Shown one piece after another: positions 1 through 9,374 of a DNA stretch of 63,915 bases. The stretch lies in contig JAHJTV010000020.1 of assembly GCA_018829445.1 (NCBI GenBank), forward strand, positions 1 through 63,915, read 5' to 3'. A program made the position numbers and the translations under genes. Source of the stretch: a bacterium (GTDB taxonomy: Bacteria; SAR324; XYD2-FULL-50-16). The first letter of the stretch is position 1; every line of letters starts with the position of its first letter. The notes beneath the pieces were generated by a model. It searched no databases, had not been told where the DNA came from, and was given only the letters and a program-made list of their open reading frames with translations.

Positions 1-40
1 ACGCCATTACTTTGACTTAACTATTATTTGTTTAGAAAAA

Positions 41-105
41 GTAGGATGGGCTACTCGTTGCCCATCAATAGAAAGCAATGTTGGGCAACGAGTAGCCCAA
101 CCTAC
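41..105. repeat. REP-like palindromic repeat
   Basis: Two 24-base arms (41-64 and 82-105) are reverse complements with a single mismatch, separated by a 17-base loop. The arms begin GTAGG and contain GGGCTACTCGTTGCCCA. This is the form of extragenic palindromic (REP/BIME-type) elements. It lies immediately before the truncated 5' end of the peptidase remnant, so it may mark an insertion or rearrangement point. No RAYT transposase is visible in the window, and a second copy of the same sequence was not found. Confidence 0.7.
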
Positions 106-125
106 GAGCAGATGCAAATTTCTAA

Positions 126-712
126 CCGGACAATGCTGATTTGAAGAAGAACTATGAACAGGATAAATTGTCTGTGGGAAAAATTTCATCAGGATACCGA
201 TGCTGGGAAAAAAATAGAAGCAACAGACGTACTTCGACGAATCATATGGGAAAGGCAATTGATCTTTGGATTAACAAAAATGGAAGTCGTCCAACGGTTT
301 TTAACGAAAAAAAGCAGCTTGTGACAAAGTCAGGGACGTCGTTAAAAACAATATGAACGGTCAAATTAGATGGACTAATAGTGATCGTCTTTCTTTAGAA
401 CCTGGTTCGACAGGGTGGGCTACTACTTGGGTTCATTTAGATGTCCGCACATACAATCGAGCTAAGTTTTTGAAAGATAGCTTTTTCTGCAAAAAATCAA
501 GTGACTTGGATGGAAAATCTCTTAAAGAACTGAAAAAATGCCCTTTTCAAAACACATTCATATCAAGAGGAATGATGGACAACAGTAAAAAATCAAATAT
601 TAATATCTTTGCTAAGATAACAAATAAAAAGGATGAACTCAAGGTTGTGTTCGGACAAACGAAGAACCAATCAACCCTACCAACCCCAGGTGTTGAAAAA
701 GGGAATTCCTGA
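126..712 (+). pseudogene. Truncated, frameshifted M15-type DD-peptidase-like remnant
   Basis: Two overlapping reading frames together encode one recognisable domain. The first (open from 126) carries SGYRC, then STNHMGKAIDL, which matches the SxHxxGxAxD zinc motif of M15/Hedgehog-fold peptidases. The second continues with CDKVRDVV (from 320), SLEP and TTWVHLDVR, which supplies the downstream WxH motif. The frames meet around 305-319, in a run of seven A's, so a one-base indel there would restore a continuous protein. The 5' end is closed by a stop at 123-125 next to the palindromic repeat, so the N-terminus is missing. The tail after about 480 (Lys/Asn-rich) is not recognised. Family assignment is from motifs only; a sequencing error in the homopolymer could account for the frameshift but not for the missing N-terminus. 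Confidence 0.5.
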
Positions 713-721
713 TATCTTATC

Positions 722-1579
722 TCAATAATGCTCTTTATAATCCAGGCTGATATCCAAGGCTTTGGCTGAATGGGTCAGAGCTCCAACTGAGATAAAATCG
801 ACACCGCAGGCGGCAACTTGCCCGATATTTTCCAGGGAAATGCCTCCCGATGCTTCTGTTATTGCGCGGTTATCAATTAGTTCAACTGCATTCCTCAGCT
901 CTTCGACCTTCATGTTATCCAATAAAATAGCATCAACCCCGATTTCCAGTATCTCTTTGACCTGTTCAAGTGAATCGGCTTCAATCTCAATCTTTGTTGT
1001 GTGAGGAATCTTACTCCTGATATCTTTAAGGACTTCTCCAATTGATTTTTTTTGTGATTTGAGTATGGCTAAGTGATTATCCTTAATCAAAACGGAATCT
1101 GACAGGTTAAAGCGATGATTACAGCCACCTCCCATTTTTACGGCATATTTTTCGAACACCCTTAACCCCGGCGTGGTCTTTCGGGTATCCAACACTCTTG
1201 TGTGATTATTAACCTTATGTACCTCCCCGACAAATCGTCGGGTTAAAGTGGCAATACCGCTCAGTCTTTGCAGAAAATTTAAGGCAACTCGTTCAGCGAT
1301 TAGGATGTGTCTTGAATTCCCTTTTATTTTTGCGATGACAGTATTCTTATCACAATAATCGCCATCGGCTTGTATGGAAATCCATTCAATGGAGGGATCA
1401 ACCAGTTTAAATGTTCGTTCCGCAACAGGAAGACCGGCGATAACCCCTTCTTCTTTTAACAGAATTTCAAGTTCACTTTCCGCCTCTGCGGGAATAATGT
1501 TCTCGGAGGTAACATCGCCCCATGAATAATCTTCAAGAAGGGCATTTTTAACTATTGGATCGATGAGTATCGGATTCAT
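722..1579 (-). CDS. nadC: Nicotinate-nucleotide pyrophosphorylase (quinolinate phosphoribosyltransferase)
   Basis: Converts quinolinate and PRPP to nicotinate mononucleotide, CO2 and pyrophosphate, the last step of de novo pyridine-ring synthesis. The 285-residue length is normal for NadC. Visible family signatures are LNFLQRLSGIAT (about residue 100), TRKTTPGLR (about 133-141), KMGGGCNHR (about 148-156), KIEIEADSL and the C-terminal ASGGI and SVGALTHS segments. It is the third gene of a tight operon: nadB ends two bases upstream of its ATG, so all three steps from aspartate to NaMN are co-transcribed. The assignment is secure. Confidence 0.97.
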   Translation of the reverse strand: MNPILIDPIVKNALLEDYSWGDVTSENIIPAEAESELEILLKEEGVIAGLPVAERTFKLVDPSIEWISIQADGDYCDKNTVIAKIKGNSRHILIAERVALNFLQRLSGIATLTRRFVGEVHKVNNHTRVLDTRKTTPGLRVFEKYAVKMGGGCNHRFNLSDSVLIKDNHLAILKSQKKSIGEVLKDIRSKIPHTTKIEIEADSLEQVKEILEIGVDAILLDNMKVEELRNAVELIDNRAITEASGGISLENIGQVAACGVDFISVGALTHSAKALDISLDYKEHY

Positions 1580-1581
1580 AT

Positions 1582-3162
1582 TTAAAAATTGTGTTTATCC
1601 GTCGAATAGGTGCGAGTGATGGGATATAAAAAGGATTTCTTGTTTTCCGGGAAGTCGGATCGATAGTGGCTTCCCCTGCTTTCTTCCCGCTGCAGGGCTG
1701 AAAGGGCAATTAATCTGCCCAGGTTCTTGAGCATGTGTAACTCTATTTTTTCCGGTGTGAAATCTTCATTAAACACCAGCGGGTAGTTTCTCAGCTGATC
1801 AAGCAAATCCACCAGGGACTCTTTATTTCGAATCAATCCGGCTTTTTTCCACATCATCTGCTGGAAGTCTGCCAAACTCAACTCGTTTTTGTGAGCACTA
1901 TAAACACTATTCAATGGAATCGAGTGATCATGAACCGAACCCCACATTTTTGGAAGTTGCTTTCGATCTTCAATTATTGAGTTGGCCACCTGCATCGAAA
2001 AAACCGCACATTCCAGCAGTGAGTTACTGGCAAGTCGGTTTGCCCCGTGAACACCTGTCCTGGAAACTTCTCCACTGACATATAGGCCTCTCACATTTGT
2101 TCTACCATTAAGATCACTGGTAACACCGCCTATCATATAATGAGCCACCGGCGTCACGGGAATGGGATCTTTCCTGATATCAATGTTGTGCTTGAAACAA
2201 CTGTTAAAAATGGTGGGAAACCGCGTTGTGAGCTTAACCGGGTCAATTTGGGTGGCATCAAGAAAAACTTTTGATTGCGGGGTTTTGGATAATTCATTGG
2301 CAATGGTACGGGCGACGATATCTCTCGGAGCCAGATCCTTTAGGGGATGAATACCTTCCATGATAGCTTTGCCGGATTGATTGCGAAGAACAGCTCTCTC
2401 ACCGCGAACAGCCTCGGAAATTAAAAAATTGGGAACCCCGGGTATACAAAGACCAGTAGGATGAAATTGAAAAAACTCCAAATCGGATAACTCAGCGCCG
2501 GCTAAATAAGCCAGAATGTTGCCTTCACCAGTTGCAGTCGCAGGATTGCTTGTAAACTGGAAGAGCTGGCCAGCGCCTCCTGTAGCCAGAACTATCTGGT
2601 TACACCCAATAAAAGCCCTGTTTCCATTGGAATCAAAGTATTCAACTCCCTCAAGCTGACCGCCTTCATTTATAATTTCAACAACATGAGAATTCTCAAG
2701 TATTGTGATGTTTGGATGTATGGACGCACTCTTGGCAAGTGCCCGTTGAATCTCAGCACCTGTAGCGTCTCCTCCGGCATACAGAATTCTGGGGATACTG
2801 TGAGCTCCTTCCAGCCCCAACAGATAGGAACCCTTATCGTCTTTGTCAAATAGGACACCCAGATCTATCAGTCGTTGAATGGATTCTTTGCTTTTATTGG
2901 ATAATACTGAAACGGCTTCTTTATCACACAATCCACGGCCGGCAGACAGGGTATCGTCTATATGCAGATCTGACGAGTCTTCAGAGCTCCAAACTGCAGC
3001 AATGCCACCCTGGGAATGCTGCGTATTGCTGTCACATAGTTTTTTCTTTGTTAATACTATAACAGGTGTTTTATCTGCCAGACTGACGGCAGCCAAAAGC
3101 CCTGCCAAACCGCTTCCAATGACAATTACGGGCAGGTTGCTACGAAATGTTTTTATCGCCAT
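1582..3162 (-). CDS. nadB: L-aspartate oxidase
   Basis: FAD-dependent oxidation of L-aspartate to iminoaspartate, which NadA condenses with dihydroxyacetone phosphate. The N-terminus has the dinucleotide-binding motif VIGSGLAGLLAA (residues 15-26), followed by NTQHSQGGIAAV, the flavin-contacting segment of the fumarate reductase/NadB flavoprotein family. The active-site-type segments EFFQFHPTG, SEAVRGERAVL and TGVHGANRLASNSLLE are present. Length of 526 residues is typical. It sits between nadA (17-base gap) and nadC (2-base gap). Succinate dehydrogenase flavoproteins share the fold, but length and neighbours fix NadB. Confidence 0.97.
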   Translation of the reverse strand: MAIKTFRSNLPVIVIGSGLAGLLAAVSLADKTPVIVLTKKKLCDSNTQHSQGGIAAVWSSEDSSDLHIDDTLSAGRGLCDKEAVSVLSNKSKESIQRLIDLGVLFDKDDKGSYLLGLEGAHSIPRILYAGGDATGAEIQRALAKSASIHPNITILENSHVVEIINEGGQLEGVEYFDSNGNRAFIGCNQIVLATGGAGQLFQFTSNPATATGEGNILAYLAGAELSDLEFFQFHPTGLCIPGVPNFLISEAVRGERAVLRNQSGKAIMEGIHPLKDLAPRDIVARTIANELSKTPQSKVFLDATQIDPVKLTTRFPTIFNSCFKHNIDIRKDPIPVTPVAHYMIGGVTSDLNGRTNVRGLYVSGEVSRTGVHGANRLASNSLLECAVFSMQVANSIIEDRKQLPKMWGSVHDHSIPLNSVYSAHKNELSLADFQQMMWKKAGLIRNKESLVDLLDQLRNYPLVFNEDFTPEKIELHMLKNLGRLIALSALQREESRGSHYRSDFPENKKSFLYPITRTYSTDKHNF

Positions 3163-3179
3163 TTTTTTAAAAAGAGGGA

Positions 3180-4319
3180 CTAACTGAGATCAAGCATGCG
3201 ATTCAGGGCGATTTTTGCGTCCTGTTTTATGTCGTTTGCAACAGTTATCTTGTTTAAAATATTGCCTTCCAATAGATTTTCCAGAATCCAGGTGACATGT
3301 TCAGGACGTGTGATGTTCATTGAATCGCACACACATGTTTTTTCATTGATAAACTCGATCCTCTTCCCATGGCTTTGCGACAGGTTTTTTGCCAGACGCC
3401 GAACCAGATTGGATTCGGTTCCAATAGCCCAGTGATTAAAGGACGTTGAATCTTTTATGGTCTTAATTATTCCATCAGTAGATCCGCTATAATCTGATTC
3501 AGCCAGAATCTCTTCCGGGCATTCAGGGTGGACTATTACTTTTATATCCGGATGGGACTCTCTCAATTTCCTGATCTCCTCAATTTTAAAATGACAATGA
3601 ACAGGACAGCATCCATTCCATAAAATGATCTGTGAATCCAGTATTTCTTCTCTGGAGAGGTCGCCGTTTTCGCTGTTTCGATCCCACACTTTTATTTTAT
3701 GCTTTGGAATTCCCAATGCATTGGCAGTATTTCGTCCCAAGTGCTGATCCGGTACAAATAGAACTCGTTTTCCCTTATCAGCCGCCCATTTTAAAATCTT
3801 ATGCGAATTGGAGGAAGTGCAGACTGTTCCATTATGTCTACCGCAGAGGGCTTTTAGTGAAGCCGTGGAGTTGATGTAGGTAATGGGAATAAAACTATCG
3901 ATGCCGCAGACATCAGTAAGATAATCCAGGCATTTTTCCACCTCGCCGGTTTTTGCCATATCTGCCATTTCACAGCCAGCGGTGAATTCAGGTAATATCG
4001 TTATCTGATCGTCATTCGTCAGAATATCAGAACTTTCTGCCATGAAGTGCACACCGCAAAAAATAATAAATTTCGCAGAGGTTTTTGCCGCCTGTCGAGC
4101 TAAATACAGGGAATCCCCGGATAGATCACTGAATGAATAGGTTTCATCACATTGATAGTGATGGGCAAGGATAATAACATCATCTCCCAATTTGGATTTT
4201 GCTTCTAATCCTCTTCTGATGATTTCTGTTTGAGGTTGGTTTTTGTATATCTGAGGTAGGGAAGACATCCATGTCTGGGCGCTCAGTTTGACTTCTGAGC
4301 TATTAAGTTGTTTGGTCAT
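3180..4319 (-). CDS. nadA: Quinolinate synthase
   Basis: [4Fe-4S] enzyme that condenses iminoaspartate with dihydroxyacetone phosphate to quinolinate. Conserved segments include ILAHHYQ, FCGVHFMAE, NGCCPVHCHF, VHPECPEE, GTESNLV and a C-terminal CVCDSMN. The three family cysteines that bind the cluster lie in the first, second and last of these Cys segments. The 379 residues exceed the shortest bacterial forms (about 300-350) through an N-terminal extension of about 40 residues. It is the first gene of nadA-nadB-nadC, with a 620-base upstream region shared with the divergent rpsU. Confidence 0.97.
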   Translation of the reverse strand: MTKQLNSSEVKLSAQTWMSSLPQIYKNQPQTEIIRRGLEAKSKLGDDVIILAHHYQCDETYSFSDLSGDSLYLARQAAKTSAKFIIFCGVHFMAESSDILTNDDQITILPEFTAGCEMADMAKTGEVEKCLDYLTDVCGIDSFIPITYINSTASLKALCGRHNGTVCTSSNSHKILKWAADKGKRVLFVPDQHLGRNTANALGIPKHKIKVWDRNSENGDLSREEILDSQIILWNGCCPVHCHFKIEEIRKLRESHPDIKVIVHPECPEEILAESDYSGSTDGIIKTIKDSTSFNHWAIGTESNLVRRLAKNLSQSHGKRIEFINEKTCVCDSMNITRPEHVTWILENLLEGNILNKITVANDIKQDAKIALNRMLDLS

Positions 4320-4939
4320 TTTTTGAGATTAACTTGATTTTGACAAATAAGTGAAGGTTTTGGTGAACAAAATTGTCAATTCAATGTGTTCATCTTATTA
4401 ATGCTATCATTTCATCTTGAGATTGATCCTAAACTGAGTCGTGTCACTAAATGCCTAACTTTATTCGAAGAGTCCGGTACCCAATTAAGGTTTGCATCAG
4501 GTTTTTTGAATCACGTAAATCTCAAGCCCTGGCTAGATAATCAAGGAATTGACTGATCACTATCGATTATTGATTTGTCCGACTTTCATCTGCTCGAACC
4601 TGACCGTCTATTTGTCACCGATACAAGGAAATTTGTAGTGTAAACTGAAGTTTTCAGGCAGAAGAACTATTTCAGGATATTGGAGTTACTGTTTGACTTT
4701 AAATGTATGATCTCAGTCATTACAATGACGCTATTCATAGAATTTGTTTAAAAACATGCGGAAATTTTTTTTCACAGAGCATAAAATTTAATAATATCAA
4801 CTTTATTTGGACAAGAGCTACAAAGCCCAATAAAAACTCTTGGTTTGACCGATTGAATTTATTATGGTGCAATAAGTGATTAATCAAAACCTGAAACCTG
4901 TTATCCTTAACCTACAAATTTAAAAAGAGAGAACAATAT
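4320..4939. other. Divergent intergenic region between nadA and rpsU
   Basis: These 620 bases hold no convincing protein; the longest ATG frame looked at (from 4451) ends after 29 codons. The region must carry promoters for nadA (leftward) and rpsU (rightward). Only a moderate sigma-70-like rpsU site is visible. No NadR or NiaR operator and no NAD-type riboswitch was recognised by eye. Confidence 0.6.
4845..4873 (+). promoter_or_regulatory. Candidate sigma-70 promoter of rpsU
   Basis: TTGACC (4845-4850) and TGCAAT (4868-4873) lie 17 bases apart, with five and four of six consensus bases. The start of rpsU follows about 65 bases downstream. This is a by-eye match in an AT-rich region, so chance is a real possibility. 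Confidence 0.35.
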
Positions 4940-5149
4940 ATGGAAGTAAAAGTCGTTAATAATCAAGTTGAAAAGGCAATGCGCGAACTTAAAAGGCTGC
5001 TGATTCGAGAAGGGTTATTCAAAGAACTTAAAAAACGACGATACTATGCCAAGCCAAGTATACGGACTAAATTAAAAAGAGAGGATGCAGAAAAGACCAG
5101 GCACAAAGACAGGAAAAGAGCTGTAGCCAGGGCCCGAGTAATTATCTAG
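4940..5149 (+). CDS. rpsU: 30S ribosomal protein S21
   Basis: Small basic protein of the 30S platform that helps mRNA recruitment. The 69-residue sequence opens with MEVKVVNNQVEKAMRELKR and continues with EGLFKELKKRRYYAKPS and a basic KRAVARAR tail, all characteristic of bS21. AAAGAGAGAA lies just upstream as the ribosome binding site. In many bacteria rpsU precedes dnaG and rpoD; here it stands alone, followed by a stem-loop and a comF-like gene. Confidence 0.96.
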   Translation: MEVKVVNNQVEKAMRELKRLLIREGLFKELKKRRYYAKPSIRTKLKREDAEKTRHKDRKRAVARARVII

Positions 5150-5211
5150 TAGTATTTAGTGTCCGGTATACGACCCGCAACAATGCGTTTTAAAGAGCAT
5201 TCAGTAAAGTA

Positions 5212-5263
5212 AAAGCAATTAAAACAACGAGTAAACTTATTTTTCGCGACCCTTAATTGCTTT
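5212..5263 (+). terminator. Stem-loop after rpsU
   Basis: AAAGCAATTAA (5212-5222) is complementary to TTAATTGCTTT (5253-5263) with a 30-base loop. T-rich bases (GATCTTTTC) follow. The long loop and AU-rich stem make it a weak intrinsic terminator, but its position 60 bases after the rpsU stop fits. Confidence 0.4.
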
Positions 5264-5408
5264 GATCTTTTCTTTATCAGTTTTAGCAAAACTCGTATCC
5301 ACATTAGAAAAAGCTTGAATTGACTGATAAGTGCTTTGCAGGCTTGTCAGAAGGCCTTATTGTGCAGGTGGACGTTATTTGAAGCATCCATTATCAAAGG
5401 AAAAAGCA

Positions 5409-6092
5409 GTGCTGCTGAAAATTCCTAAATGGTGTCTTGAATGCAATAGGTATATAACCAGTCTCCAAACGTCCCAGTCCCCTTTCCTTTGTAAATACTG
5501 TTATAACCAATTACCAGCAATAAACGACAGAATCTGTTTGAAATGTGGCGGCTACCATAATGCTGTTAATTGCAGGATTGAATGGGCAAAAAACATTGTC
5601 GATTTTTCGGCTGTTTTCCCTTATGAAGATCCCGTAAACCACTGGATTAGCAGTTTTAAGTATTCGAGAAACATTATCTACGGCAGGCTCCTGCGAAATT
5701 TTGTAACAAACTGGTTTGAAACCAGCTTGGAGAAACTAACTCATGTCGATATTCTCACTCCGGTGCCGATGCACTTTTCAAATCTTAACTCCCGTGGATT
5801 TAACCAAACTTCTTTCTTAATAGCCCGTCAGAAGAGACTAAAAAGTTTTGATTCGGTATTGAAAAAAAGAAATCGAACCACTCAACTGGCTGGAAAAAGC
5901 AAACAGGAGCGGCAGGGAATATTAAAAAATGTGTTTACAGTAAAAGAAGGGATAAAAGGGAAAAATATTCTTTTATTTGATGATGTTTGTACCACCGGGC
6001 AGACATTGTCCGAGATTAGCAATATGCTGAATATTGCCGGAGCAAATCGGGTTGATTGCCTGGTATTGTGCAGATCGATGAGGTTTAACTAA
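5409..6092 (+). CDS. ComF-family phosphoribosyltransferase-like protein
   Basis: The N-terminus holds a double zinc-binding pattern (CLEC, CKYC, CLKC, NC), as in ComF/GntX proteins. The type-I phosphoribosyltransferase core follows, with the PRPP loop ILLFDDVCTTGQT near residue 200 and the upstream segments VDILTPVPMH and RGFNQ. ComF homologues act in DNA uptake or are of unknown housekeeping role. I chose the GTG at 5409 because AAAGGA lies nine bases upstream and the protein then begins right before the first zinc knuckle; an in-frame ATG at 5331 would add 26 residues that look unlike the family. No competence genes are adjacent. Confidence 0.85.
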   Translation: MLLKIPKWCLECNRYITSLQTSQSPFLCKYCYNQLPAINDRICLKCGGYHNAVNCRIEWAKNIVDFSAVFPYEDPVNHWISSFKYSRNIIYGRLLRNFVTNWFETSLEKLTHVDILTPVPMHFSNLNSRGFNQTSFLIARQKRLKSFDSVLKKRNRTTQLAGKSKQERQGILKNVFTVKEGIKGKNILLFDDVCTTGQTLSEISNMLNIAGANRVDCLVLCRSMRFN

Positions 6093-6098
6093 TTCAGA

Positions 6099-7262
6099 TT
6101 AACCCCTGTATTTTTTCAACATGATATCTTTATAAAAAAAGCCAAGGATCTCATGGTATGAATATCCTGTTTCAGCCATCTCTTTGGCTGACCATTGACT
6201 CAATCCGACTCCATGTCCATTCCCCTTCCCCTTGAAGTAAAATCCACCCGGTACCTTGATAACATCAAACAGTAGACTCTGAATCCGTTTATATCCTGCA
6301 TTTTGCCTGAATGTTTTGGCCTGTAGCCGATATTTTGGGGAATGATTAAACTCAAGCAGTTGAACTCTTCCGGACGGATTGTGATTCAGGATTGTAACAT
6401 CAGAAATTTTAGTTATTCTTATTCCTGATTTGATTAAGATCTTTTTTAATTCACTGTCGGACAAAGTTGCCTGCCAATAAAATTTTGGGTCAGATTGCCC
6501 ATAGGGAACCGATCTGCTTTTTAAGTAAGGAAAAGAACCGTTCCAGAGTGAGCCTGGATCTTCTGTTACGCCACCACAATTTGAATGATAAAAGGTTAAT
6601 GCCAGTTGTCCGTTATGGCTGACTATAATGCCCTGCGTGGATTGAACAGCATAATTTCCTCTTTTATCGGAAATATTAAACCCCTTGTAAACCTGGTCGA
6701 ACTGTCCGGAAGTAATGTGCCAGGCGCTGTTTATCTGCTTTTCCCTTTTATACAGGGCAAAAGTACGGGAGATAATCGATTGCGCTTTAACGACTTCAAT
6801 GGGCCAATTTGTGCTTATTTCAGCATTTAGAACGCCTTCAAGATAGGACTCAATTGGTATGTGATTAATGACATAAAATCCGTTTTTCGCTGACAGCAGT
6901 TCAATTTTACCCAGATATCTTCGCTTAAAATCGGAGTTGGTTTTTTTTACCTGGATTACTTGTGAACTGCTGAATTCCATGCTGTCTATCTTTACCAGGT
7001 GTCCATTGACAATGAATCCTTTCTCACTCGCAGCAGGCTTTATTAAGACACCAGAAGATGCTGCTTTGCTGAGTTTTACCTTATTGGATTTTAAAGCAGC
7101 ATCGGAACTTAACCTGATTCCTCCGGTAGCCTTAAATAAGAGCACTTTTAAGATGGGATTGGTATATTCCGCGAAGGTATTCTGTCCCGGAATCATCAAC
7201 ACGCACACCAGAGTGACAATTGAACAGACTGCTTTGATTATGGAATGAATCGGATTATTCAC
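6099..7262 (-). CDS. SpoIID/LytB domain protein, exported
   Basis: The 387-residue protein has a hydrophobic N-terminal signal segment (about residues 8-31) and then the SpoIID/LytB signature: IESYLEGVLNAEI, WPIEVVKAQSIISRTFAL, TFYHSNCGGVTEDP and the C-terminal GNGHGVGLSQWSA with EILGFFY. SpoIID-type proteins are lytic transglycosylases or amidase enhancers that act on denuded peptidoglycan. In this non-sporulating context the role is probably cell-wall remodelling. It converges with comF (6-base gap). The substrate is not deducible from sequence. Confidence 0.9.
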   Translation of the reverse strand: MNNPIHSIIKAVCSIVTLVCVLMIPGQNTFAEYTNPILKVLLFKATGGIRLSSDAALKSNKVKLSKAASSGVLIKPAASEKGFIVNGHLVKIDSMEFSSSQVIQVKKTNSDFKRRYLGKIELLSAKNGFYVINHIPIESYLEGVLNAEISTNWPIEVVKAQSIISRTFALYKREKQINSAWHITSGQFDQVYKGFNISDKRGNYAVQSTQGIIVSHNGQLALTFYHSNCGGVTEDPGSLWNGSFPYLKSRSVPYGQSDPKFYWQATLSDSELKKILIKSGIRITKISDVTILNHNPSGRVQLLEFNHSPKYRLQAKTFRQNAGYKRIQSLLFDVIKVPGGFYFKGKGNGHGVGLSQWSAKEMAETGYSYHEILGFFYKDIMLKKYRG

Positions 7263-7526
7263 TTGATTAACGGGTTTTTATTTTGATCAATAATTCTATC
7301 TTTTTAATCGACGAGTCTTTTTGCTCGCAAACTCGTGAAAAAAACAACTTCTCCCCTTACAAGGGACAATATCAATAGTGTGCTCTTGAAGAAAATCATT
7401 ATATAAAAAATAACATTTCACCAAAGTTGGCTTACAAATGCAGTTAATAAGCCTAATTAGCAGATTCAATCGTAAAATGACATAGTACAATATGAACCTG
7501 ACATGAGCAAACATTTGTTACTGCAC

Positions 7527-8501
7527 CTATTTTCGATCTTTCGGCTCCAATATTTTAATTCGTTTATTTTTCCCCATAATGATTCTATTTCCCTTGAGAT
7601 CAATGGTCCAATTGCCTTGTCCTGACTGTACCAGTTTATAGATTCGCTCAACAGTATTCCTGGTGATTTCCTGCTGATTATAAAAGATCAGAAAACGGTG
7701 AATTAACTCTTTGCCGAATAAAGGATTACACTCGGTAATAGTTTTATAGGGAAGCTCGACTGTTTCGTAAATGTCTGTCGGAATCTGGTCATCAAAAAGT
7801 TGGTTTAGATAAATCGACTCGTCATTGAGAGCCAGGAACTTTTCCAGGAGTTTCCCCCCTGCGCATTTATCCATGACAGGGGCGATCTGATTGCGGATCA
7901 GATTTCTAGTATAATCATTTGAAAAATTGGATTGATCTTCGCACCATTTCTGATTAATTCGCTCTAGATAGTCTTTGAGTTCCTTTTTAGGGGTGTTGAG
8001 CAAAGGTCTGATATAGGGTGGATTACTCACTTTAATTGGATTTAGTGAGAACAACGATGTACCTCTCATCATTTTCCACAATTGGGTTTCAACCAAATCA
8101 TCCAGATGATGCCCCAATGCTATTTTATTAAACTTGAGCCTGATTAGGATCTCCTGAAGATGCTTGTAACGCCATTTTCTGGCATTGTTTTGCAATCCCT
8201 TCTCCCCTTTAAACTTGTCCGATCTTATAACAGAACAAGGGATCCCTTCGCTTGAAGACAGTTCTGTTACAAAGGCTTCTTCCTCGTCGCTTGCATCTCG
8301 TAATCCATGATGGAAATGGACCACGTGCAACTCAAGATTCATTATCCGTCGAAAAGATGCCAGCAAACAAAACAGACTGACGGAATCGATTCCTCCACTG
8401 ACACTGACAATAATTTTGTCATTGGATTCTAACAGATTATGCTGAGAAGCAAATTGGTAAATCCCGTAGTTAAACTTTTCAAGATAGGATTTTGTCTGCA
8501 T
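7527..8501 (-). CDS. tilS: tRNA(Ile)-lysidine synthetase
   Basis: Modifies C34 of the tRNA-Ile CAU anticodon to lysidine, which lets it read AUA. The PP-loop ATP pyrophosphatase motif SVSGGIDSVSL is at about residues 33-43, followed by VVHFHHGLR, NNARKWRY, LGHHLDDLVET and MMRGTS. The 324 residues give the catalytic domain and a short C-terminal part. TilS is normally single-copy and essential. Its stop lies 264 bases from the SpoIID start, in the same direction. Confidence 0.95.
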   Translation of the reverse strand: MQTKSYLEKFNYGIYQFASQHNLLESNDKIIVSVSGGIDSVSLFCLLASFRRIMNLELHVVHFHHGLRDASDEEEAFVTELSSSEGIPCSVIRSDKFKGEKGLQNNARKWRYKHLQEILIRLKFNKIALGHHLDDLVETQLWKMMRGTSLFSLNPIKVSNPPYIRPLLNTPKKELKDYLERINQKWCEDQSNFSNDYTRNLIRNQIAPVMDKCAGGKLLEKFLALNDESIYLNQLFDDQIPTDIYETVELPYKTITECNPLFGKELIHRFLIFYNQQEITRNTVERIYKLVQSGQGNWTIDLKGNRIIMGKNKRIKILEPKDRK

Positions 8502-8620
8502 GTGAGCTCAGATATGGGTTACAAGAATTTTGATACTGTGTTAGCAACCATATTTTAATATTCCAACTATTTCCGAGCTTATTCAACCTCAGCAGGGAAA
8601 TTGATTGAAAAAAAGATGGA

Positions 8621-8875
8621 TCACTCCTGGACTGTAATATGATATTTTGACAACACCTTTTTGTCCATCTTTGCACCTAAAATGCATTGATCAAAGAATT
8701 CCAGACCAATATTCAAGATCAATTTCAATTTTACATTTTCGTAAATCTTTACTAATTTGCATTTAATCGTTAGACTGTAATGAATACTATGACTTGTGTT
8801 GAGATAGTATAAAAGTTGGTTAACCTTAAATTTAAAGGTCAATTCCGGAGGATTTGAGAATGGTTGATAGTTCAA
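8621..8875 (-). pseudogene. Possible PilZ-like C-terminal remnant
   Basis: This 84-codon frame contains a segment (KCKLVKIYENV then LNIGLEFFDQ and a terminal KYHITVQE) that resembles the second half of a PilZ domain, with the usual hydrophobic-Gly-x-x-Phe beta strand near the end. The RxxxR part that binds cyclic di-GMP is absent, and the frame would have to start inside the divergent response-regulator gene. It is therefore either a decayed fragment or a chance frame. Confidence 0.2.
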
Positions 8876-9252
8876 ATATCAGCATTTTGGTTGTCGATGA
8901 TGAACGGTTTATTCTGGATAGTCTGACAGGATTTTTGGAAGACTATGACTTTCAGGTTTCCAGGGCAGAAAGTGCAGAGGAGGCTTTGGAGGTACTCAAA
9001 GAGAAAACCTTTCAAGTTGCTGTCATCGATCTGCGTCTTCCCGGGATGAGTGGTGATCTTTTGATACAAAACATTAACAAGCAGTACCCACAAATCAGAT
9101 TTGTTATCCATACGGGGTCGGTGGGTTATGTTTTATCTGAAGATCTTAAATCAATTGGAATGAAACTGAATCATGTTTTTTTCAAACCCATGCCGGATTT
9201 GACCGTATTGGTTGAAACCATCTTGACCTTGGTTAATAATAACGATGAATAA
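8860..9252 (+). CDS. Single-domain response regulator (receiver only)
   Basis: A CheY-like receiver domain fills almost all of the 130 residues. The acidic pair is in ILVVDDE, the phosphoacceptor Asp in VAVIDLRLPGMSG (about residue 55), a Thr in FVIHTGS and the conserved Lys in FFKPMP. No output domain follows, so it must act by protein contact or phosphotransfer. The ATG at 8860 is eight bases after GGAGG (8847-8851), which is preferred over the in-frame TTG at 8854. No kinase is adjacent. Confidence 0.88.
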   Translation: MVDSSNISILVVDDERFILDSLTGFLEDYDFQVSRAESAEEALEVLKEKTFQVAVIDLRLPGMSGDLLIQNINKQYPQIRFVIHTGSVGYVLSEDLKSIGMKLNHVFFKPMPDLTVLVETILTLVNNNDE

Positions 9253-9374
9253 ACAGTTTTTAATCCAAAAATAGATAGATATCAGAATCGATTACTGTTT
9301 TAATATGAGCATTTAATCCATCAGTGATCGCTTTGTATCCCTCCTCAAAACTCATAATAAGCATTGAAAAAGAT

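Noticed and set aside
405..425. GGTTCGA string that could be a tRNA T-loop
   Set aside because: It lies inside the coding frame of the peptidase remnant and no cloverleaf with a matching acceptor stem could be drawn around it.
7296..7651. Minus-strand frames of 60-72 codons between the SpoIID gene and tilS
   Set aside because: They overlap each other or the tilS end, have unusual composition and no ribosome binding site; probably chance frames in AT-rich DNA.
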